Origin: CAVRZJ01 sp964594125
GTDB taxonomy: Bacteria > Acidobacteriota > Thermoanaerobaculia > Thermoanaerobaculales > Thermoanaerobaculaceae
Direction: 5' to 3'
Length of the DNA stretch: 64,000 bases
Assembly (NCBI GenBank): GCA_964594125.1
Contig: CAZQLL010000020.1
Location: 24,220-88,219, forward strand
This document shows, piece by piece, positions 54,352-62,825 of this stretch. A program made the position numbers and the translations under genes. Each line of letters starts with the position of its first letter. The first letter of the stretch is position 1. The notes beneath the pieces are model-generated. The model made no database searches, had not been told where the DNA came from, and saw only the letters and a list, made by a program, of their open reading frames with translations.

Positions 54352-55460
54352 GCCGGTCTCCCTACGCCGACCCCGCGGCGGTCGCGGCGCTCGGACGGCG
54401 GGTGCACGAGGCCGCCGCTCGGCTGCCGCGCCGCGTCACGCTGATGGAGGTGTGCGGCACCCACACCAACGCGATCGCCGCCGCCGGGCTGCGCCGGCTG
54501 CTGCCCGACACGGTGCGGCTGATCGCCGGTCCCGGCTGCCCGGTGTGCGTCACGCCGGTGGGGTACGTCGACCGCGCCGAGGCGCTCGCCGGGCGGCCGG
54601 GGACGACCGTGGCGACGTTCGGCGACCTGCTGCGCGTGCCGTCGACGCGCGGCTCCCTCGAGGTCGCGCGCGCCGCCGGCGCCGACGTGCGCGTCGTCTA
54701 CTCGCCGCGTGACGCCGTGGCGATCGCCCGCGAGCACCCGGCGCGCACCGTGGTGTTCCTCGGCGTCGGGTTCGAGACCACGGTGCCGACGATCGCCGCG
54801 GCGCTCGCCGAGGCGGAGCGGGACGGCGTGGAGAACTTCCGCGTGCTCTCGGGGCACAAGGTGATGCCGCCGCCGCTGCGTGCGCTGGCCGGCGACCCCG
54901 AGGTGCAGGTGGACGGCTTCCTATGCCCCGGGCACGTCTCGGTGATCACCGGGTGGCGGGCGTTCTCGTTCCTGCCGGAGGAGTACGGCCTGGGCGCCGC
55001 GGTGGTCGGGTTCGCGCCGACCGACGTGCTGCGCGGCGTCCTCGAGCTGGTCGAGCAGCTCGTCGCGGGGGCGCCGCGGGTGGCCAACCTCTACTCGCGT
55101 GTCGTGACGGCCGAGGGCAACCGCGCCGCGCAGGCGGTGGTGGACCGCTTTTTCGCGCCCGCCGACGCGGCCTGGCGCGGCCTCGGCACCATCCCCGGCT
55201 CCGGGCTCGAGCTGCGGCCGGAGTACCGCCACCGCGACGCGGCCGCGCTCGACGTCGCGGTGCCGGAGCCCGAGGAGCCCGCCGGCTGCCGCTGCGGCGA
55301 GGTGCTCAAGGGCTCGATCGACCCGCCGGAGTGCCCGCTGTTCGATACCGCCTGCACGCCGTCGTCGGCGATCGGCGCGTGCATGGTGTCGAGCGAGGGC
55401 ACCTGCGCCGCCTGGTACCGCCACGAGCGCTACGCCCTCGGGAGCTCCGACCATGGTTGA
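54345..55460 (+). CDS. hypD: Hydrogenase Fe-ligand assembly protein HypD
   Basis: 371-residue iron-sulfur scaffold where Fe(CN)2CO is put together. Conserved blocks: LMEVCGTHTNAI (Cys ligating iron), AGPGCPVCVTP, FGDLLRVPST, VFLGVGFETTVPT, GFLCPGHVSVI, and the C-terminal cluster CRCGEVLKG and CPLF...ACTPSSAIGACMVSSEGTCAAWY. ATG 54345. Confidence 0.96.
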   Translation: MVSRSPYADPAAVAALGRRVHEAAARLPRRVTLMEVCGTHTNAIAAAGLRRLLPDTVRLIAGPGCPVCVTPVGYVDRAEALAGRPGTTVATFGDLLRVPSTRGSLEVARAAGADVRVVYSPRDAVAIAREHPARTVVFLGVGFETTVPTIAAALAEAERDGVENFRVLSGHKVMPPPLRALAGDPEVQVDGFLCPGHVSVITGWRAFSFLPEEYGLGAAVVGFAPTDVLRGVLELVEQLVAGAPRVANLYSRVVTAEGNRAAQAVVDRFFAPADAAWRGLGTIPGSGLELRPEYRHRDAAALDVAVPEPEEPAGCRCGEVLKGSIDPPECPLFDTACTPSSAIGACMVSSEGTCAAWYRHERYALGSSDHG

Positions 55461-56505
55461 TCGCACCTCCCGCGGGCCACGGGCCACGGGCCACGGGCCA
55501 CGGATCTTGCTGGCGCACGGCGGCGGCGGCCGCCTCACCCACGAGCTGATCGCCGGCACGTTCGCTCCCGCCCTCGACAACCCCTACCTCGCGACGCTCA
55601 CCGACGCCGCGGTGCTGCCGGAGCTGCCGCCCGGACGGCCGGCGCTCACCACCGACGGCTTCGTCGTCGACCCGCCGGTGTTCCCGGGCGGCGACCTCGG
55701 CTACCTGTCGGTGTGCGGCACCGTCAACGACCTTGCGATGGCCGGCGCCAGGCCGCTGTGGCTGACGTGGGCGCTGATCCTCGAGGAGGGGCTCGAGACC
55801 GACCTGCTCGCGGCGATCGTCGCCGGCGCCGCACGCGCCGCCGCCGAGGCCGGGGTGGCGATCGTCGCCGGCGACACCAAGGTGGTGCCGCGCGGCAAGG
55901 GCGACCGCGCGTTCGCGGTCACCACCGGGCTCGGCGTCGTGCCGCCGGGGCGCGACCTCGGCGATCACCGCGTGCGCACGGGCGACGCCGTTCTCGTCTC
56001 CGGCCCGATCGGCGACCACGGCGCGACGATCATGGGTTGCCGCCACCAACTCGGCGGCAAGGGCCTCCTCTCCGACTGCGCGCCGCTGTCCTCGCTCGTG
56101 GAGGTCGTGCTCGGCGCCGACGTCGAGGTCCACGCCCTGCACGACCCGACGCGCGGCGGCGTCGCCACCGTGTGCAACGAGGTCGCCGCCCGCGCCGGCG
56201 TGCGCATCGTGCTCGACGAGACGAGCGTGCCGGTGCGGCCGCAGGTGCGCGGCGTGTGCGACCTGCTCGGCCTCGACCCGCTCTACGTCGCCTGCGAGGG
56301 GCGGGCGCTGCTGTGGGTCGCCGCGCGCGACGCAGAGCGCTGCCTCGCGGCGCTGCACGCCCACCCGCTGGGCGTCGGCGCCGCCGTCATCGGCCGCGTC
56401 GGCGCCGCCGAGACAGGCAGCGCCCCGGTCGCGCTGCGCACCGCCTTCGGCACCGAGCGGCCGCTCGACGTGCTCTCGGGCTCCGAGCTGCCGAGGATCT
56501 GCTGA
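55453..56505 (+). CDS. hypE: Hydrogenase expression/formation protein HypE
   Basis: 350-residue AIRS/PurM-fold ATPase that dehydrates its own C-terminal thiocarboxamide to thiocyanate; it ends in PRIC with the required terminal Cys. LLAHGGGGRLTHELI, TTDGFVVDP, GTVNDLAMAGARP, AGDTKVVPRG and HDPTRGGVATVCNE are conserved. Residues 6-17 (SRGPRATGHGPR) are encoded by four heptads GGGCCAC identical to the hyhG-hyhS repeat; such a stretch is absent from usual HypE, so either the repeat entered the gene or translation begins at TTG 55507. Confidence 0.93.
   Translation: MVDRTSRGPRATGHGPRILLAHGGGGRLTHELIAGTFAPALDNPYLATLTDAAVLPELPPGRPALTTDGFVVDPPVFPGGDLGYLSVCGTVNDLAMAGARPLWLTWALILEEGLETDLLAAIVAGAARAAAEAGVAIVAGDTKVVPRGKGDRAFAVTTGLGVVPPGRDLGDHRVRTGDAVLVSGPIGDHGATIMGCRHQLGGKGLLSDCAPLSSLVEVVLGADVEVHALHDPTRGGVATVCNEVAARAGVRIVLDETSVPVRPQVRGVCDLLGLDPLYVACEGRALLWVAARDAERCLAALHAHPLGVGAAVIGRVGAAETGSAPVALRTAFGTERPLDVLSGSELPRIC
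55474..55501 (+). repeat. Heptad repeat (GGGCCAC)x4 in the 5' end of hypE
   Basis: Exact 28-bp match to 39614-39641, also followed by a near-identical GATCT segment. Confidence 0.85.
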
Positions 56506-56743
56506 AAGGGCGTCCTCTCCCGCAACCTGCTGCTCGCCGCCTCCGGCCTCGCGATCGTCCTCCTCGGGCCGTTGCCTCGGTCCCGCCGCCGTCCTGCCGG
56601 CATGAGCGCCGCGGGGCGCACGCTCCGGGCGCGCTGGCGGCTGCCGCAGGTCCCGCCCGGCCGGCGCGGGGCGCCGGCCCCGCATGGTGACGGCTGGAAG
56701 AGCCACCGGGGGGCGCGGCTCGGGTCCGCGCTCGACCGCGCCG

Positions 56744-57031
56744 CTACGAGGCGGGGGCTTTCGCCGCCGCCCGCTGGCGGTAGATCAGGACAAGGTTGCG
56801 GACGTAGACAACGAGGCCGGCGGACTGGCCGACGATGAACACGGGGTCGTGCCGGAGGATCGCGTAGGTCAGGAGGAAGACGCCGCCGGCGAGCGAGAAG
56901 TACCAGAAGGCGAGCGGGATCACGCTCTCCTTCTTCGCCTCGGAGGCGATCCACTGGACGATGAAGCGGGCGGAGAACAGCGCCTGTCCGGCGAAACCGA
57001 AGACCATCAGCGGCGTGGTCGGCAGGTTCAT
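56744..57031 (-). CDS. LAB_N-domain membrane protein
   Basis: 95 residues, the lipid-A-disaccharide-synthase N-terminal (LAB_N) fold standing alone: GQALFSARFIVQWIASEAKKESVIP then FWYFSLAGGVFLLTYAILRHDPVFIVGQSAGLVVYVRNLVLIYR. Three membrane segments. ATG 57031 overlaps the stop of the GT2 gene (ATGA), so the pair is co-translated and may together handle a lipid-linked sugar. Exact role unknown. Confidence 0.88.
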   Translation of the reverse strand: MNLPTTPLMVFGFAGQALFSARFIVQWIASEAKKESVIPLAFWYFSLAGGVFLLTYAILRHDPVFIVGQSAGLVVYVRNLVLIYRQRAAAKAPAS

Positions 57032-57813
57032 GCCCGTCTGCTCCCATCCGGGTAAAGCTCGCTGTGTCCGGTCCCCGGTGCCCGCTCCCCGGTCCCCGTG
57101 CTTCCCGCGCGCAGCTTCCAGTCGAGGTTGCGGTCCTGCATCCAGCGCACCCCGAGCGCGTCGCGCAGCCCGCGGAAGGCGCGGTCGAGGGTTCCGTACT
57201 TCGACGCGCCGGCGTGGCGGGCGTGGTGCGGCACCGGCACCTGCGTGACTGTGTACCCCTTCATGCGCAGCAGCGTCGGCAGGAAGCGGTGGGATCCCTT
57301 CCACATGCACACCGACTTGATCGCCTCGGCGCGGAACGCCTTCAGGGGGCAGCCGGTGTCGACGATGTCCTCGCGCGTCAACCAGTTGCGCACGCTGTTG
57401 GCGAAACGCGAAGAGAACTTCCGCCAACCGGTATCGTGGCGTTCGCGGCGGATGCCGACGGCGGCGTCGAAGCGATCGAGGTGGGGCAGCAGCAGGCCGA
57501 TGTCGGCGGGGTCGGACTGCAGGTCCGCGTCGATGGTGATGACGATCCGCCCACGCGCGTGGCGAAAGCCGGCGTCGAACGCCGCCGACTGCCCGCAGTT
57601 GCGCTCGAAGTGCAGAACGACCAGCCGGGGCTCCGTCGCCGCCAGCTCGTCGAGGAGCTCCGACGAGCCGTCGGTGGATCCGTCATCGACGATCACGACC
57701 TCGAAGGCGGGGCCGAGACGCTCCATCGCCGGCAGCGAGCGCGCCACCAGCTCGCGAACCATCTCGCGCTCGTTGTAGACGGGCACCACCAGCGAGTAGT
57801 CGAGCTCGGCCAC
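57028..57813 (-). CDS. Family 2 glycosyltransferase (dolichyl-phosphate-mannose-synthase-like)
   Basis: 261 residues of GT-A fold: SLVVPVYNEREMVRELV, VIVDDGSTDGSSELL, RNCGQSAAFDAGFRHARG, ITIDADLQSDPADI (DxD) and later KGSHRFLPTLL. Like DPM1/ArnC it should transfer a sugar from a nucleotide donor to a polyprenyl phosphate; no membrane helices, so the LAB_N partner may supply the anchor. GTG 57813 lies 6 nt behind a perfect TATAAT, hence leaderless. Its last 25 residues (GSTGTGERAPGTGHS part) are encoded by a heptad repeat. Confidence 0.87.
   Translation of the reverse strand: MAELDYSLVVPVYNEREMVRELVARSLPAMERLGPAFEVVIVDDGSTDGSSELLDELAATEPRLVVLHFERNCGQSAAFDAGFRHARGRIVITIDADLQSDPADIGLLLPHLDRFDAAVGIRRERHDTGWRKFSSRFANSVRNWLTREDIVDTGCPLKAFRAEAIKSVCMWKGSHRFLPTLLRMKGYTVTQVPVPHHARHAGASKYGTLDRAFRGLRDALGVRWMQDRNLDWKLRAGSTGTGERAPGTGHSELYPDGSRRA
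57071..57098 (+). repeat. Heptad repeat inside the GT2 3' end
   Basis: GTCCCCG, GTGCCCG, CTCCCCG, GTCCCCG: four 7-bp units within the coding region near the stop codon. Confidence 0.75.
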
Positions 57814-57819
57814 GCCGCG

Positions 57820-57825
57820 ATTATA
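57820..57825 (-). promoter_or_regulatory. Leaderless -10 box of the GT2 gene
   Basis: Perfect TATAAT on the minus strand, 6 nt from GTG 57813. Confidence 0.6.
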
Positions 57826-58203
57826 CGGGCACGCGCGCGCCTTGTGCCGACGGGAGAGGTCCGGCCGGGAGCGGTTGAAGGTCCCCGGCGCGGTGAAGGG
57901 AGCGCGGGGGCGCTCCCGGCGCCGCGGATCGCCGCATCGCCCGTCGCGCCTGCGGCGCGCCGGGCTCATTCCAAGTAAACCGGTCGGAACGGGAGCGCCC
58001 GTCTGTCGTCGGGCAAGCGGGCGCGCTCGCCCGCGCGGGTGGGGTCCGTGCCGGCGAGGGCGCCGGCCCTCCCGCTGGTTTCCTGCCTCGCCCGATCGCC
58101 GCGCCGCGGCGTGCCCTGCTCGCGATGACAGCTCCCTCGCTTCCGCCGGCGCGGCGGCGTGCCCGGCGGGGAAGACGCCGGCGATTGCGGGCTTGTGCTC
58201 GCC

Positions 58204-58250
58204 CAACCACCAGCCACCCGCCGCCAGATACGAACCACGAACCACGGGGC
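58204..58250 (+). repeat. Heptad repeat
   Basis: CAACCAC, CAGCCAC, CCGCCGC, CAGATA (6 bp), ACGAACC, ACGAACC, ACGGGGC: 7-bp period with drifting unit. Confidence 0.7.
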
Positions 58251-58386
58251 ACCTGCTCCGAGAATGCGGGTGAGCCAGGCAGCCTCCTCCTGCAACTCGG
58301 GTTCTTGGCTCCAAGCGGCATCGGCCTCCCGTTCGACCCCGACTCCGTTTTCATCCTCCGTGGCGCCGGGGACCGGCATGCGAGAC

Positions 58387-58392
58387 TACAAT
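58387..58392 (+). promoter_or_regulatory. Leaderless -10 box of the C26 peptidase gene
   Basis: TACAAT with a 7-nt gap (CCTCCCC) before GTG 58400. Confidence 0.55.
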
Positions 58393-58399
58393 CCTCCCC

Positions 58400-59098
58400 G
58401 TGCGCGTGCTCATGCTCCTCTCGACCGAGTGGCGGCCGGCGTTCACGCGGTACGGCGGCGCCTGGGTGCGCGCCGGCGGCTCGTTCGACGAGCTCCTGCC
58501 GCTTTCGCCGCTCGACGAGCTGCCGCCCGACCTCGAGTGCGACGGCGTGCTGCTCACCGGCGGCGCCGACGTCGGGCCGGAGTGCTACGGCGAGCGGCCG
58601 GCGCCCGGGATCGAGCTCGATACCTGCCCGCCGCGCGACGCGCTCGAGCTCGCCGTGCTGGCGCGCGCCGACGAACGGCGCTGGCCGCTGTTCGGGATCT
58701 GCCGCGGGCAGCAGATCCTCAACGTTCAGCGCGGCGGCACCCTCTTCCAGGACCTCGACAGCGCCGGGTTCCCCGGCCACCGCGTCGACACGCCGCGCGA
58801 CGCGCCGGCGCACGCCGTGCGGCGGCAGGGCGCGGCGCGCTGGCTCGATCTCCTGCCCGCGGAGGTCATGGTGAACACCCGCCACCATCAGGCGGTGCGC
58901 CGGATCGGCCGCGGCCTTCGCGCGGTCGCGGCCGCGCCGGACGGCGTGGTCGAGGCGCTGGAGGGCGACGACGCGGACCGCTGCGTGATGGCGGTGCAGT
59001 GGCACCCCGAGGACATCGCGGGCGGCGTGCACGAGGCGCTGTTCCGGGCCTTCCGCGAGGCGTGCGCGCGTCGGGCGGCGGCGCGGGGGCGCCCGTGA
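58400..59098 (+). CDS. Class I glutamine amidotransferase / gamma-glutamyl hydrolase (peptidase C26)
   Basis: 232 residues of the PuuD-like family. The nucleophile elbow is FGICRGQQILNV (Cys), and the His-x-Glu pair is in MAVQWHPEDI. LLTGGADVGPECYGE is the substrate/oxyanion strand. PuuD-type enzymes hydrolyse gamma-glutamyl-GABA, but the real substrate is not evident here. Leaderless GTG 58400. Overlaps the following lipoprotein gene (GTGA). Confidence 0.88.
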   Translation: MRVLMLLSTEWRPAFTRYGGAWVRAGGSFDELLPLSPLDELPPDLECDGVLLTGGADVGPECYGERPAPGIELDTCPPRDALELAVLARADERRWPLFGICRGQQILNVQRGGTLFQDLDSAGFPGHRVDTPRDAPAHAVRRQGAARWLDLLPAEVMVNTRHHQAVRRIGRGLRAVAAAPDGVVEALEGDDADRCVMAVQWHPEDIAGGVHEALFRAFREACARRAAARGRP

Positions 59099-59598
59099 GC
59101 GCCCTGGCGCGCGCGCTCGTCGCGGCCGCCGTGGCCGCGCTGGCCGGCTGCGAGACCGATGCTCCCACCGCCGCCGAGCGCGCGGCGGTCGAGCCGGTCG
59201 TGCGCGCGTTCGTCGAGGCGCTCGCGCGGGCCTACGCCGAGCTCGACGCGGGCGGCCTCGCCGGTCTCGGCGCGCCGCGCCTGCTCGAGGACGCCCGCCG
59301 CGACATCGAGCTGCTGCGGGCCGGCGGCGTCCGCCTCGCCCCGCGCCTGGTGTCGCTCGAGATCTCCGACCTGAAGGTCCTGCGCCACGCCAACGCCTAC
59401 GCGGCCTGCACCGAGGTGTGGGACACCACGCGCTTCGACGCGTTCACCGGCGAGCAGGTCGGCCGCGACCCGGCCTCGACGCTGCACTCGCACATCCAGC
59501 TCAAGCTGGTGTCCGGCGCCTGGCTGGTGCTCTACCGCGAGGTGGAGGAGACGGCGACCGGACCGCGTTTGGTCGTGCCCGCGCCGGAGCCGCGCTAG
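59095..59598 (+). CDS. Putative lipoprotein
   Basis: 167 residues, family not recognised. The signal ends in a lipobox (AALAGC, Cys19), so a lipid-anchored periplasmic protein is expected. The mature part has a helix (VEPVVRAFVEALARAYAELDAG) then a mixed region with WDTTRFDAFTGEQVG and HIQLKLVSGAWLVLYREVEE, a layout reminiscent of NTF2/SnoaL-like or IMS-import-type folds. GTG 59095 overlaps the upstream stop; der follows after 2 nt. Confidence 0.75.
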   Translation: MSALARALVAAAVAALAGCETDAPTAAERAAVEPVVRAFVEALARAYAELDAGGLAGLGAPRLLEDARRDIELLRAGGVRLAPRLVSLEISDLKVLRHANAYAACTEVWDTTRFDAFTGEQVGRDPASTLHSHIQLKLVSGAWLVLYREVEETATGPRLVVPAPEPR

Positions 59599-59600
59599 CG

Positions 59601-60923
59601 ATGCCGGCAACGATCGCCATCGTCGGCCGTCCCAACGTCGGCAAGTCGACGCTCTTCAACCGCCTCACCGGGACCCGCCGCGCGCTCGCGCACGACCTCC
59701 CCGGCGTCACCCGCGACCGCGTGGCCGGCGAGGCGAAACGCCCGGACGGCGGCGTCGTCACGGTCGTCGACACCGGCGGGTTCGAGCCCGAGTCCGAGGA
59801 GCTGATCCCGCGGCTGATCCGCGGCCAGGTGCTGGTCGCGCTGCGGGAGGCGAATGCCGTGGTCCTGGTCGTCGACGCCGCCGCGGGACTGACGCCGGCC
59901 GACGAGGACGTCGCCGCCGGCGTGCGCCGCGTCGGCAAGCCGGTGGTGGTCGCCGCCAACAAGACCGATCGCCGCGTCGGCGCGGCCGGCGCCGACGAGT
60001 TCGCCGCGCTGGGATTCGAGGTGGTGGGGATCTCGGCCGAGCACGGGCGCGGCATCGGCGACCTGTGGGAGGCGCTGGCGCCGCACCTGCCGCCCCCCGA
60101 GGAGGCCGAGCCGCTCGCCCCCGAGCTCGCGGTGGCGATCGTCGGCCGCCCCAACGTCGGCAAGTCGTCGCTGGTCAACCGGCTGCTCGGCGGGGAGCGG
60201 GTGCTGGTCAGCGCTGTGCCGGGGACGACCCGCGACGCGGTGGACACCCTTTTGACCTACCGCGACCGTACCATCCGCCTGGTCGACACGGCGGGGATCC
60301 GCCGCCGCGGCCGCACCGAGACCGGGCCGGAGGTGCTGTCCGTGGTGATGGCCCGCAAGGCGATCGAGCGCGCCGACGTGTGCGTCCTCATGATCGACGC
60401 CGCCGAGGGCCTCACCGCACAGGACACGCACGTCGCCGGGTTGATCAACGACGCCGGGCGCGCGGTGGTGGTAGCGATCAACAAGGCCGACCTCATCCGC
60501 TCCGGCGTCGCGCGCTCGCGCGCCGACCTCGGCGCGCAGGCGCTCGACCGCTTGAAGTTCCTCAAGGACACGCCGATAGCGTTCATATCGGCGCACACCG
60601 GCGAGGGCGTCGGCACGCTGCTGCCGCGGGTGCTGGCGAGCGGCGACGCGTTTCGGCTGCGGATGCCGACCGGCGAGCTCAACCGCGTGCTGCGCGCGGC
60701 GTGGGAACGGCAGCCGCCGCCCGGCGGCCGCCGGCCGATCCGCCTGTACTACGCGACGCAGACCGGGTCCGGGCCGCCGCGCGTCGCCCTCTTCACCTCG
60801 ACGTCGCAGGAGCTCCACTTCTCCTACCAGCGCTACCTGGAGAACGCGCTGCGCGCCGCGTTCCCGTTGGCGGGCGCGCCGCTTCGGTTTATCATGCGCG
60901 TGAGGCACGAACGGAGCTCTTGA
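59601..60923 (+). CDS. der: Ribosome-assembly GTPase Der (EngA)
   Basis: 440 residues with two tandem Era-like GTPase domains and a KH-like C-terminus. G1: IVGRPNVGKSTLFNRLTG and IVGRPNVGKSSLVNRLLG; G3: DTGGFE and DTAGIRRRG; G4: NKTD and NKAD; C-terminal GRRPIRLYYATQTGSGPPRVALFTS. It acts in 50S subunit assembly. ATG 59601. Its TGA overlaps the next ATG by one base. Confidence 0.97.
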   Translation: MPATIAIVGRPNVGKSTLFNRLTGTRRALAHDLPGVTRDRVAGEAKRPDGGVVTVVDTGGFEPESEELIPRLIRGQVLVALREANAVVLVVDAAAGLTPADEDVAAGVRRVGKPVVVAANKTDRRVGAAGADEFAALGFEVVGISAEHGRGIGDLWEALAPHLPPPEEAEPLAPELAVAIVGRPNVGKSSLVNRLLGGERVLVSAVPGTTRDAVDTLLTYRDRTIRLVDTAGIRRRGRTETGPEVLSVVMARKAIERADVCVLMIDAAEGLTAQDTHVAGLINDAGRAVVVAINKADLIRSGVARSRADLGAQALDRLKFLKDTPIAFISAHTGEGVGTLLPRVLASGDAFRLRMPTGELNRVLRAAWERQPPPGGRRPIRLYYATQTGSGPPRVALFTSTSQELHFSYQRYLENALRAAFPLAGAPLRFIMRVRHERSS

Positions 60924-62266
60924 TGGTCCACTTCCGACCCCAGGCGCGCGAGATCATCGTGAAGGTCGTCTACTACGGTCCGCCGCTGGGGGGCAAGACC
61001 ACCAACCTGCGCACCCTCTACCAGGGGTATCCGGCGTCGACGCGGGGCGAGCTCGTGGTGGTTCCGGCCGGCGGCGACCGCACGATCTTCTTCGACTTCC
61101 TGCCGATGGACGCCGGGCACCTGCGCGGCATGCGGCTGCGCGTGCAGCTCTACACGGTGCCGGGGCAGGTGCACTACAACGCCACCCGCCAGGTGGTGCT
61201 GCGCGGCGTCGACGGCGTCGTCTTCGTCGCCGACTCGCAGCGCGAGCTGATGCGGTCCAACCGGGAGTCCTGGGAGAACCTGAAGGAGAACCTGCTCCTC
61301 CAGGGGCTGGCGCTGTCGGACCTGCCGCACGTGCTGCAGTACAACAAGCGCGACCTCGCCGGCGTCGCCGACATCGACGAGATGGACCAGCTCCTCAACG
61401 AGTTCAGCTCGCCGTTCTACGAGGCCGTGGCGTCACAGGGGATCGGCGTCGAGGAGACGCTGCAGGGGGTGGTCAAGCTGGTTGCCCGCTCGCTGCGCGA
61501 GCGCTTCCGCGTCGGCGCCGAGACCGGCCTGCCGGGGCTGGGCGAAATCACGCTCTCCCCGGTCTCGATCCGCGACGAGCCGCCGGCGGCGGTCGCGGAC
61601 GAGACACCGGCGCACATCTTCCCCCTCGCGCCGCCGCCCTCCGTTGCGTTTGCGGCGGCCGCGAACGACGGCCTCGACGAGGTCTTCTCCATGCCGGCGC
61701 CGCCCGAGCCGGCGGCGAGCACCGAGGAGGTGACGCAGAAGGTCAAGGTGACGCCGGTTGCGCCGCCGGCGAGCACGCCGCTGCCGCAGCTCGACGACCC
61801 GTTCGACGAGGCGCCGCCCGCGCCTTCGGCCGCCGTGCGTGCGGCGCCCGCCGCCGCGGCCGCGGTGCTGCGCGAGGACGACGTGTTCGAGCTCGAGGCG
61901 CCGCCCGCGCCGCCGCCGGCCGACGCGCTCGGCGGCGAGGCGCTCGCACCGCCCGGCGCCGAGACGCTCCTGCCCGAGTTCGCGGTCGAGCCGCTCCCGG
62001 CGCCCGCGGCAGAGGCGCCGGCCGAGCCGGAGCTCGCGTTCGAGGCGCCGCGCGAGGTCGAGGTGCCTCCGGTCGCCGTCGAGCTGCCGCCGGCCGGCGT
62101 CGCGGGCGCCATCCAGCGCGTGGTGCCGCGTGCGCTGGCGCAGTACGGCGAGGTGCGCGAGCTCGAGCTCGAGGTGCCGGTGCCGTCCGTGTGGGTGGGC
62201 GGCAAGCGGATGACGCTGCAGCTCCGCCTCACCCTCGTCCCGCAGGAGGACGAGAATGCCGTCTGA
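60923..62266 (+). CDS. MglA-like small GTPase with long Ala/Pro-rich C-terminal extension
   Basis: 447 residues. Residues 1-195 are an MglA/Rup-type Ras-like GTPase: VYYGPPLGGKTTNLRTLYQ (P-loop), VPGQVHYNATRQVVLRGVDGVVFVADSQ (switch II/G3 region) and QYNKRDL (G4). Residues about 200-395 are low-complexity Ala/Pro/Glu; the last 50 (RVVPRALAQYGEVRELELEVPVPSVWVGG region) look folded. MglA sets cell polarity and motility in Myxococcus. The extension is an unusual addition. Followed by a MerR gene, overlapping by 11 nt. Confidence 0.88.
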   Translation: MVHFRPQAREIIVKVVYYGPPLGGKTTNLRTLYQGYPASTRGELVVVPAGGDRTIFFDFLPMDAGHLRGMRLRVQLYTVPGQVHYNATRQVVLRGVDGVVFVADSQRELMRSNRESWENLKENLLLQGLALSDLPHVLQYNKRDLAGVADIDEMDQLLNEFSSPFYEAVASQGIGVEETLQGVVKLVARSLRERFRVGAETGLPGLGEITLSPVSIRDEPPAAVADETPAHIFPLAPPPSVAFAAAANDGLDEVFSMPAPPEPAASTEEVTQKVKVTPVAPPASTPLPQLDDPFDEAPPAPSAAVRAAPAAAAAVLREDDVFELEAPPAPPPADALGGEALAPPGAETLLPEFAVEPLPAPAAEAPAEPELAFEAPREVEVPPVAVELPPAGVAGAIQRVVPRALAQYGEVRELELEVPVPSVWVGGKRMTLQLRLTLVPQEDENAV

Positions 62267-62633
62267 TCCGCGGATCCCCGAAAAGGACGATTTCAAGATC
62301 GGCGAGGTGTGCGAGATCGCCGGGGTCAAGCCGTTCGTGCTGCGCTACTGGGAGACCGAGTTCCCGGAGCTGTCGCCGGCCAAGGGGGCGGGCGGGCAGC
62401 GCACCTACACCCGCGCCGACGTCGAGCTCATCCTCCACATCAAGCAGCTCCTCTACGAGGAGCGATTCACCGTCGCCGGCGCGAAGAAGCGCCTCGCCGA
62501 GGAGGCGCCCTCCGCGCCGACCCCGGCGCCGGCTGCGCTTGACACGGAGGAGGGAAAGCAAGTAGAAAGCCTGCGCGATCTGCTCGCGGACGTGCGGCGG
62601 GAGATCGGCGAGGTCATCACCCTTCTGAAGTAG
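62256..62633 (+). CDS. MerR-family transcriptional regulator
   Basis: 125 residues. N-terminal winged helix: FKIGEVCEIAGVKPFVLRYWETEFPELSP (residues about 13-41), then TYTRADVELILHIKQLLYEERFTVAGAKKRL; a short C-terminal coiled coil (QVESLRDLLADVRREIGEVI) serves dimerisation. No effector domain or metal-binding Cys, as in HigA-like or HspR-like small MerR proteins. Placed after the MglA-like GTPase and just before tRNA-Pro. Confidence 0.92.
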   Translation: MPSDPRIPEKDDFKIGEVCEIAGVKPFVLRYWETEFPELSPAKGAGGQRTYTRADVELILHIKQLLYEERFTVAGAKKRLAEEAPSAPTPAPAALDTEEGKQVESLRDLLADVRREIGEVITLLK

Positions 62634-62639
62634 TCCGGT

Positions 62640-62716
<77 letters not shown>

Positions 62717-62734
62717 AACGGAACAAAGGACTTA

Positions 62735-62756
62735 CGAGCCGCCGCTGGGCGGCTCG
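62735..62756 (+). terminator. Hairpin after tRNA-Pro
   Basis: CGAGCCGCC and GGCGGCTCG with a 4-nt loop; no T tract. Confidence 0.4.
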
Positions 62757-62825
62757 AATCGTGAAAACGACCGAGTTGCGCCCCATGTGCGCCCCTTGCG
62801 CCTTTCTTGCGCCCCGGCGCCCCGG

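Larger units (their letters stand above)
57814..58399. other. 586-bp divergent gap
   Basis: Contains the GT2 promoter (TATAAT, 57825-57820), several GC hairpins (e.g. GGAGCGC/GCGCTCC at about 57899-57915; a GCCGGCGAGGGCGCC dyad near 58051 also seen near 5651), a heptad array at 58204-58250 and the leaderless promoter of the next gene. No gene recognised. Confidence 0.6.

Noticed and set aside
56515..56600. Hydrophobic plus-strand stretch after hypE resembling a signal peptide
   Set aside because: No start codon or ribosome site precedes it and the frame soon becomes Arg/Pro/Gly-rich; at most a gene remnant.
57842..58273. Plus-strand frame in the gap before the C26 peptidase
   Set aside because: Arg/Gly/Pro-rich, overlaps hairpins and a heptad repeat, no motifs.
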